Source: an uncultured Oscillospiraceae bacterium
Lineage (GTDB): Bacteria; Bacillota; Clostridia; Oscillospirales; Oscillospiraceae
Length of the DNA stretch: 64,000 nucleotides
Direction: 5' to 3'
NCBI GenBank assembly: GCA_934655875.1
Contig: CAKUHB010000002.1
Coordinates: 62,001 to 126,000, forward strand
Both the position numbers and the translations under genes were made by a program. Position 1 is the first letter of the stretch. Each line of letters starts with the position of its first letter. Shown here in pieces: positions 26,245-34,880 of this stretch. The notes below the pieces were generated by a model that saw only the letters and a program-made list of their open reading frames with translations, did not search any database and had not been told where the DNA came from.

Positions 26245-26768
26245 CAAAGGCGCAGCTGTCAGAGCTGCAAAAGCGGCTGAGCGCCGGACTGGCCAGATTC
26301 CGTCTCCCGCTTCTGATCCTTGCGGCGGGGCTTCTTCTTATGCTGCTGCCGACCGGAAAACGCAGCGCGCAGCCAGCCCGGACGGAGAGCCAGACGGCGC
26401 AGGCACTGGAGCTGACGCCGTCGCGAGAGGAGATGGAGACGATCCTTTCCCGGATTGAGGGCGCCGGGCGCGTGGAGCTCATGCTGACGCTGCGTACCTC
26501 CGGCGCATCGGTCTACCAGACGGATACGCGCACGGTCACGTCCGGCAGTGGAACGACGGAGGAATGCGAGACGGTCTTTGGTCAGACAAGCGGCTCCGGC
26601 AAGGAGCCGGTCGTGCAGACGACGCTGGCCCCGCAGTATCAGGGAGCGCTCGTCGTGTGCGACGGCGCAGACCGGGCGAGCGTCCGACTGGCGGTAGTTC
26701 AGGCTGTTGCAAGCCTTACGGGGCTTGGGAGCAATCAGATCGCAGTTGTGAAAATGAAAGGGCAATAG
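26232..26768 (+). CDS. spoIIIAG: stage III sporulation protein AG
   Basis: A 178-residue protein with one N-terminal membrane helix (PLLILAAGLLLMLLP) and an extracytoplasmic ring-building domain (EGAGRVELMLTLRTSG ... VVCDGADRASVRLAVVQAVASLTGL). SpoIIIAG forms a large ring in the intermembrane space. It overlaps spoIIIAF by 13 bp. Confidence 0.93.
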   Translation: MAAVTKAQLSELQKRLSAGLARFRLPLLILAAGLLLMLLPTGKRSAQPARTESQTAQALELTPSREEMETILSRIEGAGRVELMLTLRTSGASVYQTDTRTVTSGSGTTEECETVFGQTSGSGKEPVVQTTLAPQYQGALVVCDGADRASVRLAVVQAVASLTGLGSNQIAVVKMKGQ

Positions 26769-26779
26769 GAGGAATCAGA

Positions 26780-27352
26780 ATGAAGATCTGGAAAAGAAAC
26801 GCAATCATTGCATCGGTACTGCTGCTCGTATGCGCAGGCGTGTACCTCAACTGGTCCAAGACGCAGAAGAACGTGCAGGATCTGTCGCAGACGCTCTCCG
26901 CAGAGCAGGTGATGGGAGACGATACGCTCCTTGTCAGCGACGGAGACGGCGCGTCCGCCGATGCAATCGAAACTTCGGCGCAGACGGAGCAGAGTGCGGC
27001 GGATTATTTTGCGCAGGTTCGCCTGAGCCGGCAGGAGTCGCGCGATTCTGCCGTGGAGCTGCTCGAGCAGACCATCGCCTACGACGAGACGGACGAGATC
27101 GGGCAGGTGGCCACGCAGACGCTCAATGAGATCGTCGGCACCGCGCTCAGTGAAGCGGAGATCGAGAGTCTTGTCATCGCCAAGGGCTACGATGACTGCG
27201 TGACCTATATCAACGACGGCGTTGTCTGCGTGGCAGTCTCCGCGCCTGCTGACGGACTCGGGGACGCGGACGCGGCGCTCATTTCGGATATCGTGACCTC
27301 GCAGACGGACTATCCGCTCTCTCAGGTGCGGATCATCGAGGTAAAGCCCTGA
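26780..27352 (+). CDS. spoIIIAH: stage III sporulation protein AH
   Basis: A 190-residue protein with an N-terminal membrane helix (residues 8-23), an acidic Asp/Ser linker and a C-terminal domain (AKGYDDCVTYINDGVVCVAV) that in SpoIIIAH binds SpoIIQ of the forespore across the septum. ATG at 26780 has taggagg upstream; the longer frame overlapping spoIIIAG is not real. Confidence 0.94.
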   Translation: MKIWKRNAIIASVLLLVCAGVYLNWSKTQKNVQDLSQTLSAEQVMGDDTLLVSDGDGASADAIETSAQTEQSAADYFAQVRLSRQESRDSAVELLEQTIAYDETDEIGQVATQTLNEIVGTALSEAEIESLVIAKGYDDCVTYINDGVVCVAVSAPADGLGDADAALISDIVTSQTDYPLSQVRIIEVKP

Positions 27353-27377
27353 TCCGCCTGCTATTTTCAGAAAGGGA

Positions 27378-27405
27378 TTGCAATTTAGCAGTTTTGTGGT
27401 AAAAT
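27378..27405 (+). promoter_or_regulatory. probable promoter for the asp23-nusB region
   Basis: TTGCAA (27378-27383), 16-bp spacer, TAAAAT (27400-27405), in the gap after spoIIIAH. Confidence 0.6.
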
Positions 27406-27466
27406 GATTCCGATATTGAAATCAGATCCTTTCCATTCCATGCAATCCTGAAACGGAGGAACCACT

Positions 27467-27853
27467 ATGGCTGAGAAAAACGAATACTTTACGCAGAAGC
27501 TTGAAAACGGAACGCTGCAGATCTCCGAGGATGTTGTCGCGTCTGTGGCTGCGGCTGCTGTGCTTGAAGTGGAGGGCGTCTGCGGGCTGTCCAGCAGTAT
27601 CAGCACGGATATTGCCGAGATCCTCGGTATGAAGGCTGTCGCCAGAGGGATCCGCCTGACAAGCAGCGCAAAGGACGGTACGGTCAAGATCGAATGCGAC
27701 GTCGTTGCCAAGTTCGGCCAGAGCGTGTTTTCCCTTGCCAAGACGGTGCAGGACAACGTCAAGACGAGCGTGGAGTCCATCACGGGACTTTGCGTGGCGC
27801 AGGTCGACGTCAACATCTGCGGCATTGCCATGCCGCGCGAACTGAAAAAATAA
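27467..27853 (+). CDS. Asp23/Gls24-family envelope stress protein
   Basis: A 128-residue protein with the Asp23 pattern (ISEDVVASVAAAAVLEVEGV ... VNICGIAM). In clostridia a gene of this family (YloU/YqhY-like) often precedes nusB. The role is poorly defined; family members associate with the membrane and fatty-acid or envelope stress. aacggaggaa precedes the ATG. Confidence 0.88.
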   Translation: MAEKNEYFTQKLENGTLQISEDVVASVAAAAVLEVEGVCGLSSSISTDIAEILGMKAVARGIRLTSSAKDGTVKIECDVVAKFGQSVFSLAKTVQDNVKTSVESITGLCVAQVDVNICGIAMPRELKK

Positions 27854-27864
27854 TCCGGAAAAGC

Positions 27865-27898
27865 AAACCCTTTGCTTGGCGTAAAGGGTTTCTTTTTT
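27865..27898 (+). terminator. terminator or attenuator between asp23-like gene and nusB
   Basis: AAACCCTTT / AAAGGGTTT stem followed by C and T6. It would limit read-through into the nusB operon. Confidence 0.75.
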
Positions 27899-27934
27899 GG
27901 CAATACGGGAAGAAAGAGCAGCAAGGAGAGCTAT

Positions 27935-28387
27935 ATGACCAGATCGAACGCCAGAGAGATCGCCTGCCATCTCGTCTTTGAGATGAACTTCAACAACGTG
28001 ACTGCCGGAGAAGCGCTGCAAACGCTCATGGAGGAGTCCTATTATCCGACCCTCAAGACCGAGTCGGACGTCTATGCGGAAAAGCCGGACAGCCGCCAGC
28101 TTGCCTATCTGACCGACGTCGTACAGGGCGTGCAGGCCAGACGCGAGGAGCTGGAGGGCTACATCACGAAATATTCCGTCGGCTGGACGCTTGGCCGCAT
28201 TGCGCGCATGGCGGTCGCCATCATGGAAGTATGCATGTACGAAGCGCTGTATGTGGACGACGCGCCTGTCAGCGCGGCGATCAACGAAGCGGTCGAGCTG
28301 ACGCGCAAGTATGAGGACGAGGACGTGGTGTCCTTTGTCAACGGCATTCTCGGCGGCTTTGCACGCGAGATGGAGCAGTCATGCTGA
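27935..28387 (+). CDS. nusB: transcription antitermination protein NusB
   Basis: A 150-residue all-helical NusB (SNAREIACHLVFEMNF at the N-terminus, MAVAIMEVCMYEALY and PVSAAINEAVELTRKY later). It works with NusE in rRNA antitermination. ATG at 27935 has aaggagag upstream. First gene of the long operon that continues through recN. Confidence 0.94.
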   Translation: MTRSNAREIACHLVFEMNFNNVTAGEALQTLMEESYYPTLKTESDVYAEKPDSRQLAYLTDVVQGVQARREELEGYITKYSVGWTLGRIARMAVAIMEVCMYEALYVDDAPVSAAINEAVELTRKYEDEDVVSFVNGILGGFAREMEQSC

Positions 28388-29304
28388 CGCTTGGCTTTGA
28401 CACCAGCAACTATACCACTTCGGTGGCGGCTTTTGACGGCGTGGGCGGGAAGAACTGCTCACGCCTTTTGGACGTGAAGCCGGGTGAGCTGGGCCTGCGG
28501 CAGTCCGACGCCCTGTTTGCGCATGTCAAGCGCCTGCCGGAGCTGGTGGACGCGCTCGCCGGGGCGGTTGATCTGAAGAACGTGACGGCGATCGGCGTCA
28601 GCACGCGCCCGCGTGCCGTGGAAGGCTCCTATATGCCATGTTTCCTTGCCGGCTGGTCGCAGGCCAGCTGTCTTGCGCGGATCCTCGGCGTGCCGCTTTA
28701 TGAGGTTTCCCACCAGCAGGGGCACATTGCCGCGAGCCTATGGTCGGCGGGCCGTCTTGACCTTATGCAGACGCCGCATCTGGCGTGGCACCTGTCCGGC
28801 GGCACGACCGAGCTGCTGCTCGTCACGCCGGACGGAAAAAATGTGAAAGCAGAGAAACTCGGCGGGACGAGCGACATTTCTGCCGGTCAGCTCATCGACC
28901 GGACCGGCCAGCTTCTCGGGCTTCAGTTTCCGGCTGGAAAAGCGATCGACGCGTTGAGCCGGACGTCGGAATGCAAACACAAATACCGCGTGAAGCTGCG
29001 CGGGCTGGAGTTTTCCTTCTCCGGCATCCAGAATCAGGCGGAGAAATTCTTCGCCGATACGCAGAGTCCTGCGGACACGGCACGGTTCGTCGTGAACTGC
29101 ATCGTCGGCTGCATCGCGGACGCGACGCGCGCGGCGCTTGCCGAGTATCCGGGGCTGGCGGTCGTTTTCTCCGGCGGCGTGGCGTCCAATTCCATGCTGC
29201 GGGAGCGGATGCGGGAGTTTTCGCCGGTGTTTGCCGAGCCGCAGTTCTCCACGGATAACGCCATGGGTGTCGCTGTGCTGGCGGCATTGCAGGAGGGACT
29301 GTGA
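28381..29304 (+). CDS. TsaD/Kae1-like paralogue (M22-type)
   Basis: A 307-residue ASKHA-fold protein related to TsaD, which makes the t6A tRNA modification. Here the metal motif HxxGH is HQQGH (canonical TsaD is usually HMEGH), and the protein is about 30 residues shorter. Glycine-rich nucleotide-binding motifs (LSGGTTELLLV, FSGGVASNSMLRERM) are present. It is likely a paralogue beside a canonical TsaD elsewhere. It overlaps nusB and xseA. Confidence 0.85.
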   Translation: MLTLGFDTSNYTTSVAAFDGVGGKNCSRLLDVKPGELGLRQSDALFAHVKRLPELVDALAGAVDLKNVTAIGVSTRPRAVEGSYMPCFLAGWSQASCLARILGVPLYEVSHQQGHIAASLWSAGRLDLMQTPHLAWHLSGGTTELLLVTPDGKNVKAEKLGGTSDISAGQLIDRTGQLLGLQFPAGKAIDALSRTSECKHKYRVKLRGLEFSFSGIQNQAEKFFADTQSPADTARFVVNCIVGCIADATRAALAEYPGLAVVFSGGVASNSMLRERMREFSPVFAEPQFSTDNAMGVAVLAALQEGL

Positions 29305-30515
29305 TGGAGCAGAATATCATCGCCGTCTCACAGGTCAATGAATACATCAAATTTCTGCTTGACCGCGACGAGCTGCTGACGAACATCTGCGTGCGCGGCG
29401 AGCTGAGCAACTATAAGATTTATCCGTCCGGCCATCATTATTTTTCTCTGAAGGATGCGGATGGCGCGCTGCGGTGCGTCATGTTCCGCTCCAGCGCGCA
29501 GCGTCTTCGCTTCCGGCCGGAAAACGGGATGCAGGTCGTCGCCTGCGGCCGCGTGACGGTCTTTCCGCGCGACGGCGCGTATCAGCTTTACTGCAATTCC
29601 CTGACCGCCGACGGCGCGGGAGATCTGTACGTCGCATTCGAGCAGCTTAAGGAAAAGCTCTCGAAGGAGGGGCTGTTCGATCCGGCGCACAAAAAGCCGC
29701 TCCCGCGGTACCCGCATACGATCGCGATTATTACCTCGCCGGCCGGGGCGGCGATCATGGACATGCTGCGCATTCTCGGCAAGCGGTATCCGCTGAGTAA
29801 GATCAAGCTCCTGCCGGTTCGCGTGCAGGGTGCGGAAGCCCCGGCGGAGCTCGCGGGCGCGATCCGCTATGCGAACCGGTATCAGGTCGCGGATCTCATC
29901 ATCACGGGCCGCGGCGGCGGCTCGATGGAGGATCTCTGGGCGTTCAACGACGAGCGTGTGGCACGGGCAATCTTTGATTCTGAGATACCGGTCATTTCCG
30001 CAGTCGGCCACGAGCCGGACGTCACGATTTCGGATTACGTCGCCGATCTTCGCGCGGCAACGCCCAGCAATGCGGCGGAGCTGGCAGTGCCCGATCAGGC
30101 GGAGCTTCGCAAGAAGCTGCAAATGATGCAGGCGGCTATGCTGCAAAGCGTGCAGAAAACCATAAAGCTGGGCCGCCAGCGGTTGAATGGGCTGGCGGAA
30201 AAGCGTGTGCTGCAAAGTCCTCTCAACTACCTGGAGGATCGGCGTGTGCTGCTGGACTTCCTTTCCACGCGCTTACAGGCCGCGCAGCAGAAAACGCTGC
30301 ACGAAAAGAAACAGCAGTTTATCCGGCTGACCGCTGCGCTTGACGCGATGAGCCCTCTGAAGGTGCTCGCGCGCGGCTACAGTATGGTCAGCGGCCCGGA
30401 CGGGGCGCTTCTTCGCCGCGCGTCAGATGTACAGCCGGGAGATACGATCCGCGTCAGTCTCAGCAGCGGCAGTCTGACGGCCAGCGTGGAACAGATACAG
30501 GAGGATGCAACATGA
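29304..30515 (+). CDS. xseA: exodeoxyribonuclease VII large subunit
   Basis: A 403-residue protein with an N-terminal OB fold (ICVRGELSNYKIYPSGHHYFSLKD) and the catalytic domain containing GRGGGSMEDLWAFNDE and GHEPDVTISDYVADLRA. Degrades single-stranded DNA with XseB. The ATG at 29304 has aggaggg upstream and overlaps the previous stop. Confidence 0.96.
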   Translation: MEQNIIAVSQVNEYIKFLLDRDELLTNICVRGELSNYKIYPSGHHYFSLKDADGALRCVMFRSSAQRLRFRPENGMQVVACGRVTVFPRDGAYQLYCNSLTADGAGDLYVAFEQLKEKLSKEGLFDPAHKKPLPRYPHTIAIITSPAGAAIMDMLRILGKRYPLSKIKLLPVRVQGAEAPAELAGAIRYANRYQVADLIITGRGGGSMEDLWAFNDERVARAIFDSEIPVISAVGHEPDVTISDYVADLRAATPSNAAELAVPDQAELRKKLQMMQAAMLQSVQKTIKLGRQRLNGLAEKRVLQSPLNYLEDRRVLLDFLSTRLQAAQQKTLHEKKQQFIRLTAALDAMSPLKVLARGYSMVSGPDGALLRRASDVQPGDTIRVSLSSGSLTASVEQIQEDAT

Positions 30516-30745
30516 GTGAAAAATCCCAGACCTTTGAGACCGCCATGCAGCGGCTGGAGGAGATCGTCCGCCAACTGGAGCAGGGAAACGTCCCGCTTGA
30601 GACGTCGTTGAAGCTGTTTCAGGAGGGGACGGCTCTGGTAAAGTCCTGCACGGCGCTGCTTGACGGCGCGGAGCAGCAGATCGTGAAGCTGATGAAAACG
30701 GCCGACGGAACGCCGGCGGAAACGGAGTATGTACGCGATGAATGA
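30512..30745 (+). CDS. xseB: exodeoxyribonuclease VII small subunit
   Basis: A 77-residue helical protein with the family pattern FETAMQRLEEIVRQLEQGNVPLE (given in part), coupled to xseA by a 4-bp overlap (ATGA). Confidence 0.95.
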   Translation: MSEKSQTFETAMQRLEEIVRQLEQGNVPLETSLKLFQEGTALVKSCTALLDGAEQQIVKLMKTADGTPAETEYVRDE

Positions 30746-31607
30746 ATTTCATGATCAGATCGCACAGTACCGCGCGGCGATCGAGGAGTTTTTACAGAAG
30801 CAGTTCTGCAAGGATCTGCCCCAGAAGCGGCTGTTCGACGCCATGCGCTACAGCCTGCTTGCCGGCGGCAAACGCATCCGCCCGGTTCTGACGCTGGAAT
30901 TTTGCCGCATCTGCGGCGGCGACTGGCGCAAGGCGCTGCCGTTTGCCTGCGCGCTGGAAATGGTGCATACCTACAGCCTGATCCATGACGATCTGCCGTG
31001 CATGGATAACGACGATTACCGCCGCGGACGTCTGACAAACCATAAGGTCTTCGGCGAAGCGCTGGCAGTACTGGCCGGCGACGGTCTTTTGACCGCTGCA
31101 TTTGAGACGGCGTCTTCCGCAGATGCAGACCCGGCGGTGACGGTCAGGGCGATCCGGATCCTCTCGGAGCAGGCAGGCGAGCTTGGCATGGTGGGCGGAC
31201 AGGTGCTCGACATGGACGCCGAGGAGCAGGAGCTGACCGAGCAGGGAATCTATGACATTCAGCGCCGCAAGACCGGCGCGCTCATTCAGGCTGCCTGCCA
31301 GATCGGCGTTGTCGCCGGCGGAGGCACGCAGGAGCAGCTGGAAGCGGCAGGGGTCTATGCGCAGAACATCGGCCTGGCCTTCCAGATCCGCGACGATATG
31401 CTCGACGTCCTCGGCGACGCGGCAAAGCTCGGCAAGGCGACGCATGTGGACGAAAACAAAAATACCTTCGTCCGCCTGTACGGTATCGGCGCATGCTCGA
31501 AGATGATCGAGGAGGAGACAAAGAGCGCGATCGCTGCGCTGTCGTGCTTCCGGAACTCGGATTTCCTCGTGGAGATGGCCGGACAGCTGGCGCTGCGCGA
31601 ATATTGA
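30738..31607 (+). CDS. ispA: polyprenyl synthetase (farnesyl diphosphate synthase) IspA
   Basis: A 289-residue trans-prenyltransferase that joins isopentenyl and allylic diphosphates. First aspartate-rich motif is DDLPCMDNDD with downstream Arg (RRGR), second is DDMLDVLGD; the lysine-binding GGKRIRP is at the N-terminus. ATG at 30738 fits the ggag at 30724-30727; the ATG at 30729 is too close. dxs lies further on in the same operon. Confidence 0.95.
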   Translation: MNEFHDQIAQYRAAIEEFLQKQFCKDLPQKRLFDAMRYSLLAGGKRIRPVLTLEFCRICGGDWRKALPFACALEMVHTYSLIHDDLPCMDNDDYRRGRLTNHKVFGEALAVLAGDGLLTAAFETASSADADPAVTVRAIRILSEQAGELGMVGGQVLDMDAEEQELTEQGIYDIQRRKTGALIQAACQIGVVAGGGTQEQLEAAGVYAQNIGLAFQIRDDMLDVLGDAAKLGKATHVDENKNTFVRLYGIGACSKMIEEETKSAIAALSCFRNSDFLVEMAGQLALREY

Positions 31608-31662
31608 TGTATAAAAATGGGCACTCCGGCCCCATTGTAACAGAAAGTTTATGAATAATTAC

Positions 31663-31691
31663 TTGTATATACATCTGTAATATGCTATACT
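31663..31691 (+). promoter_or_regulatory. promoter in front of the OLE RNA
   Basis: TTGTAT (31663-31668), 17-bp spacer, TATACT (31686-31691). The predicted start near 31698 coincides with the onset of dense RNA-like structure. Confidence 0.75.
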
Positions 31692-31697
31692 GATTCT

Positions 31698-32310
31698 GCA
31701 ATGGCGCAGTATCCTAGTCAGCTTTGCCGGCTGCGAGGAAGGGCCTAAAAATCCTTTGTTTGGCATACCTGTGAACCCCGTGGTGTCTGCTTCTTACGCC
31801 CAGTCTGGGGTGGATGCTGTGGGAAGGCGATTTTGCGCCTGCGGCGGACGGGCTGTCTCCAATGGCATGGAGAAGATGACCCGGTCGCTGTGGAGACTGG
31901 ATATTGTGCAGCGGCGAACTCCCTTCGTGGTATCCGACCGTTGTACGATACCGGATATGAACCTGCATTGCGGTGCTACCCGGCTTTAAGCCGTGAACGC
32001 TGTGTGCAGAGTAGCCTGCCTTGCGTGAACCGGCCGGGAAAGGGAAGCTGATGCGCCCAGCGCTCATGGCCTTGAGCACAGGCGATATTCCCTTGAAAGA
32101 CGGTTTGCAAAAGAGGATAAGAGTCGGAGGAAGCTGTGGTGGAAATCATCTAGGCTGTCGAAAGGGCTTTTATGGGATTGCGGTACGGACTAAGTGGCAA
32201 TCGGGTAGTGGTCATGGCAACAGACCAACAGGAGCATGAAAGGGAAACCACCTCCATCGGCGACGAGAGGATGCTCCCGGGGAAAACAAACCCGACCTAA
32301 GCCGTAAGAT
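31698..32310 (+). ncRNA. ole: OLE (ornate, large, extremophilic) RNA
   Basis: About 610 bp between ispA and an oapA-like gene contain no plausible protein frame but many short inverted repeats and GNRA-like loops (for example GGAAAC, GGAAAA). OLE RNAs of Firmicutes are about 600 nt, lie between isoprenoid genes (ispA and dxs), and precede oapA; here size, neighbours and order all match. OLE forms a membrane ribonucleoprotein with OapA and is linked to cold, ethanol and Mg2+ stress in Bacillus halodurans. Ends are approximate. I could not run a covariance model. Confidence 0.85.
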
Positions 32311-32346
32311 TAATCATAAGGGCTGCCATTGCATACCAGAAAAACA

Positions 32347-32395
32347 CGCAGGCGCGGACGGCGGAATGGTTCCGCATCCGCTCCTGCGGTATTTT
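32347..32395 (+). terminator. terminator-like hairpin after OLE
   Basis: Nested stems CGCAGG/CCTGCG, GCGGA/TCCGC and GCGGAA/TTCCGC followed by GTATTTT. It could end OLE transcripts or attenuate the downstream genes. Confidence 0.6.
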
Positions 32396-32426
32396 GCTAT
32401 CAAACCATCTGTTTGTGGAGGCTGTT

Positions 32427-33020
32427 TTGGCTGCTGCGAAAAAGAAAAAAACCGGCAAGTCATCCGGCACGGATTTTAAGTGGATCGCGCTGATCTTCCT
32501 GCTGACCGTGCTCATTTCTGCGGTGATGAGCTTCGTTTCCTCCAATCTGCTGGAGGGCTCCGGGCTCGTTTTGTCGTTTGTCATCCTGATCGGCATAGTT
32601 CTGATCGGTATTTTATTCGATATTATCGGCGTCGCCGTGACTGCGGCGGATGAAGCGCCGTTTCACGCCATGGCGTCGCGTAAGGTGCCGGAAGCGGCGG
32701 ACGCACTGCGCCTGATCCGCAACGCCAACAAGGTCTCCTCGTTCTGCAACGATGTGATCGGCGATATCTGCGGCGTCATTTCCGGCTCGGCTGCGGCGGT
32801 GATTGCTGCGCGCGTGCTGCTGCTTGGAAACGGCGGCTCGGAGATTTTTGTGACGCTCCTGCTGTCTGCCCTCGTGTCAGGCGTGACGGTCGGCGGCAAG
32901 GCCTGCGGAAAGTCGCTGGCCATGAACTCCAGCACGGCTGTTGTGCGCGCAGCCGCGAAGGCGCTGTGCTTTTTCCGGACGCTTCCGGAGCGGTTCCGGA
33001 AAAAGCAGAAAAAGAAATAA
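32427..33020 (+). CDS. oapA: OLE-associated membrane protein OapA
   Basis: A 197-residue membrane protein with a Lys-rich N-terminus, two clear N-terminal helices (WIALIFLLTVLISAVMSFV and VLSFVILIGIVLIGILFDII), more hydrophobic segments near residues 115-170, and a Lys-rich tail. The layout matches OapA, a DUF21/CNNM-like protein that binds OLE RNA at the membrane. TTG start at 32427 has tggagg upstream. Basic tails fit RNA binding. It lies directly between OLE and dxs. Confidence 0.85.
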   Translation: MAAAKKKKTGKSSGTDFKWIALIFLLTVLISAVMSFVSSNLLEGSGLVLSFVILIGIVLIGILFDIIGVAVTAADEAPFHAMASRKVPEAADALRLIRNANKVSSFCNDVIGDICGVISGSAAAVIAARVLLLGNGGSEIFVTLLLSALVSGVTVGGKACGKSLAMNSSTAVVRAAAKALCFFRTLPERFRKKQKKK

Positions 33021-33041
33021 CTGCGCGATCGCGAGGTTTGC

Positions 33042-34880
33042 ATGATTTTAGAGACAATCCATTCCCGGGAAGATCTGCTTGCCCTGCCGGAGCAGCAGCT
33101 GCCGACGCTGTGCGATGAGATCCGGCAGTTTCTTGTGCGGAACGTCAGCCGGACGGGCGGCCATCTGGCTTCCAATCTCGGCATCGTAGAGACGACGGTC
33201 GCGCTTCACCGGGTCTTTGACACCAGCCGGGACCGGCTCATCTTCGACGTGGGGCACCAGTGCTACGTCCATAAAATTCTGACCGGCCGCATGGAGCAGT
33301 TTGCGACGCTCCGCCAGCAGGGTGGTATTTCCGGCTTCCCCAAGCCCTGCGAGAGCATCCATGACGCGTTTATTGCCGGCCATGCCTCCAATGCCGTTTC
33401 GGTCGCGCTCGGCATGGCACGCGCAAGAACGCTGTCCGGAGACGATTATCATGTGCTGGCCCTTCTGGGCGACGGCGCGCTGACCGGCGGCCTTGCCTAC
33501 GAGGGCTTTAATAACGCCGGTGCGAGCCGCGAGCCGATGATCGTCCTGCTCAACGACAACGGCATGTCCATCACGCCGAACGTCGGCGCGATCTCGCGCT
33601 ATCTTGCGCAGGCGCGCCTGCGCCCCGGCTATCTCGATCTGAAGCTCTGGTACCGGAATCTGACGTCCGGCAGCAGCTTTGGACGGAAACTGTATGCGCT
33701 GACGCATAAGATCAAAGAGAGAATGAAGCGCTCCCTTCTCGGGACAACGCTTTTTGAAAACCTTGGCTTTACGTACCTCGGGCCGGTCGACGGCCACGAT
33801 ATCCCCCGGATCGAGGCGCTTCTGCGGACGGCTGTGTCCCTGCAGGAGCCGGTCGTCATTCACCTGATCACCAAAAAGGGCAAGGGCTACGCGCCCGCGG
33901 AGCAGACGCCGCAGGATTTCCACGGTGTCGGGCGCTTTGACCCGGAGACCGGCACGCCTGCCGCGTCTGCAGCGCCTGCGTTTTCCGACGTGTTCGGGCA
34001 GGCGCTCTGCAAGGCGGCTGCCGCCGACGATACGGTCTGCGCCATCACGGCTGCCATGCAGCATGGGACCGGGCTGGATCCGTTCGCGGCTGCGTATCCG
34101 GAGCGCTTTTTTGACGTCGGCATTGCCGAAGGCCACGCTGTCTGCATGGCGGCAGGTCTTGCCAAGCAGGGCATGAAGCCGGTCGTGGCGATCTATTCAA
34201 CGTTCCTGCAGCGCGCCTACGATATGCTGCAGCATGATATCGCGCTGCAGCAGCTGCACGTGGTCTTTGCCGTCGACCGCTGCGGGCTTGTCGGCGAGGA
34301 CGGCGAGACCCATCAGGGTATGTTTGACGTGGGCTATCTGCGCCAGATCCCCGGCATGAAAATTTTCTGCCCGGCGAGCTATGCGGAGCTGCGGGAGGAT
34401 CTGCAAACGGCGTTATACATCTGTACCGGCCCCGCTGCGATCCGGTACCCGCGCGGAGCGGAAGGAAGCTATACGCAGACATCAGCGGAAACACGCCTTT
34501 GCGAGGGCTACAGCTGCACGATCGTCTGCTATGGAACGATGATCAACGCCGTGCTGCAAGCTGCGGATACGATGCAGGCCGCAGGCTACCGGCCCGAGAT
34601 CCTGAAGCTGCGGACGATCGCGCCGGTCGACTGGACGGCAATCGAAGCGTCTGTCCGCAAGACAAAGCGGATCTTCGTCTTTGAAGAGACGTCGGACCGG
34701 GAGTGCCTGGCCGATGAGATCTTTGCCCACCTGATCGAAGCCGGGATCCCGGCGGTCTGCCGCAAGCGCAACCTCGGCCGGAAGCCAGTGCCGCACGGCA
34801 GCTGTCAGGCGCTGCTGGCTGCGGCAGGGCTGGATGCGGCGTCCATCACACAGATGATGCAGGAGGAGCTTGGCCGATGA
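33042..34880 (+). CDS. dxs: 1-deoxy-D-xylulose-5-phosphate synthase
   Basis: A 612-residue thiamine-diphosphate enzyme that makes DXP from pyruvate and glyceraldehyde 3-phosphate, the first step of the MEP isoprenoid pathway. VGHQCYVHKIL, the ThDP motif GDGALTGGLAYEGFNNAG and the transketolase Pyr-domain stretch DRCGLVGEDGETHQG are intact. Its 3' end overlaps tlyA by 4 bp. Confidence 0.97.
   Translation: MILETIHSREDLLALPEQQLPTLCDEIRQFLVRNVSRTGGHLASNLGIVETTVALHRVFDTSRDRLIFDVGHQCYVHKILTGRMEQFATLRQQGGISGFPKPCESIHDAFIAGHASNAVSVALGMARARTLSGDDYHVLALLGDGALTGGLAYEGFNNAGASREPMIVLLNDNGMSITPNVGAISRYLAQARLRPGYLDLKLWYRNLTSGSSFGRKLYALTHKIKERMKRSLLGTTLFENLGFTYLGPVDGHDIPRIEALLRTAVSLQEPVVIHLITKKGKGYAPAEQTPQDFHGVGRFDPETGTPAASAAPAFSDVFGQALCKAAAADDTVCAITAAMQHGTGLDPFAAAYPERFFDVGIAEGHAVCMAAGLAKQGMKPVVAIYSTFLQRAYDMLQHDIALQQLHVVFAVDRCGLVGEDGETHQGMFDVGYLRQIPGMKIFCPASYAELREDLQTALYICTGPAAIRYPRGAEGSYTQTSAETRLCEGYSCTIVCYGTMINAVLQAADTMQAAGYRPEILKLRTIAPVDWTAIEASVRKTKRIFVFEETSDRECLADEIFAHLIEAGIPAVCRKRNLGRKPVPHGSCQALLAAAGLDAASITQMMQEELGR

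Noticed and set aside
31756..32239. Short frames inside the ispA-oapA interval
   Set aside because: They lack ribosome-binding sites and protein-like composition, and the region matches OLE RNA by place and size.
31698..32310. Group II intron or RNase P RNA as explanation of the structured interval
   Set aside because: No reverse transcriptase or domain V-like end, and the neighbours match OLE exactly.
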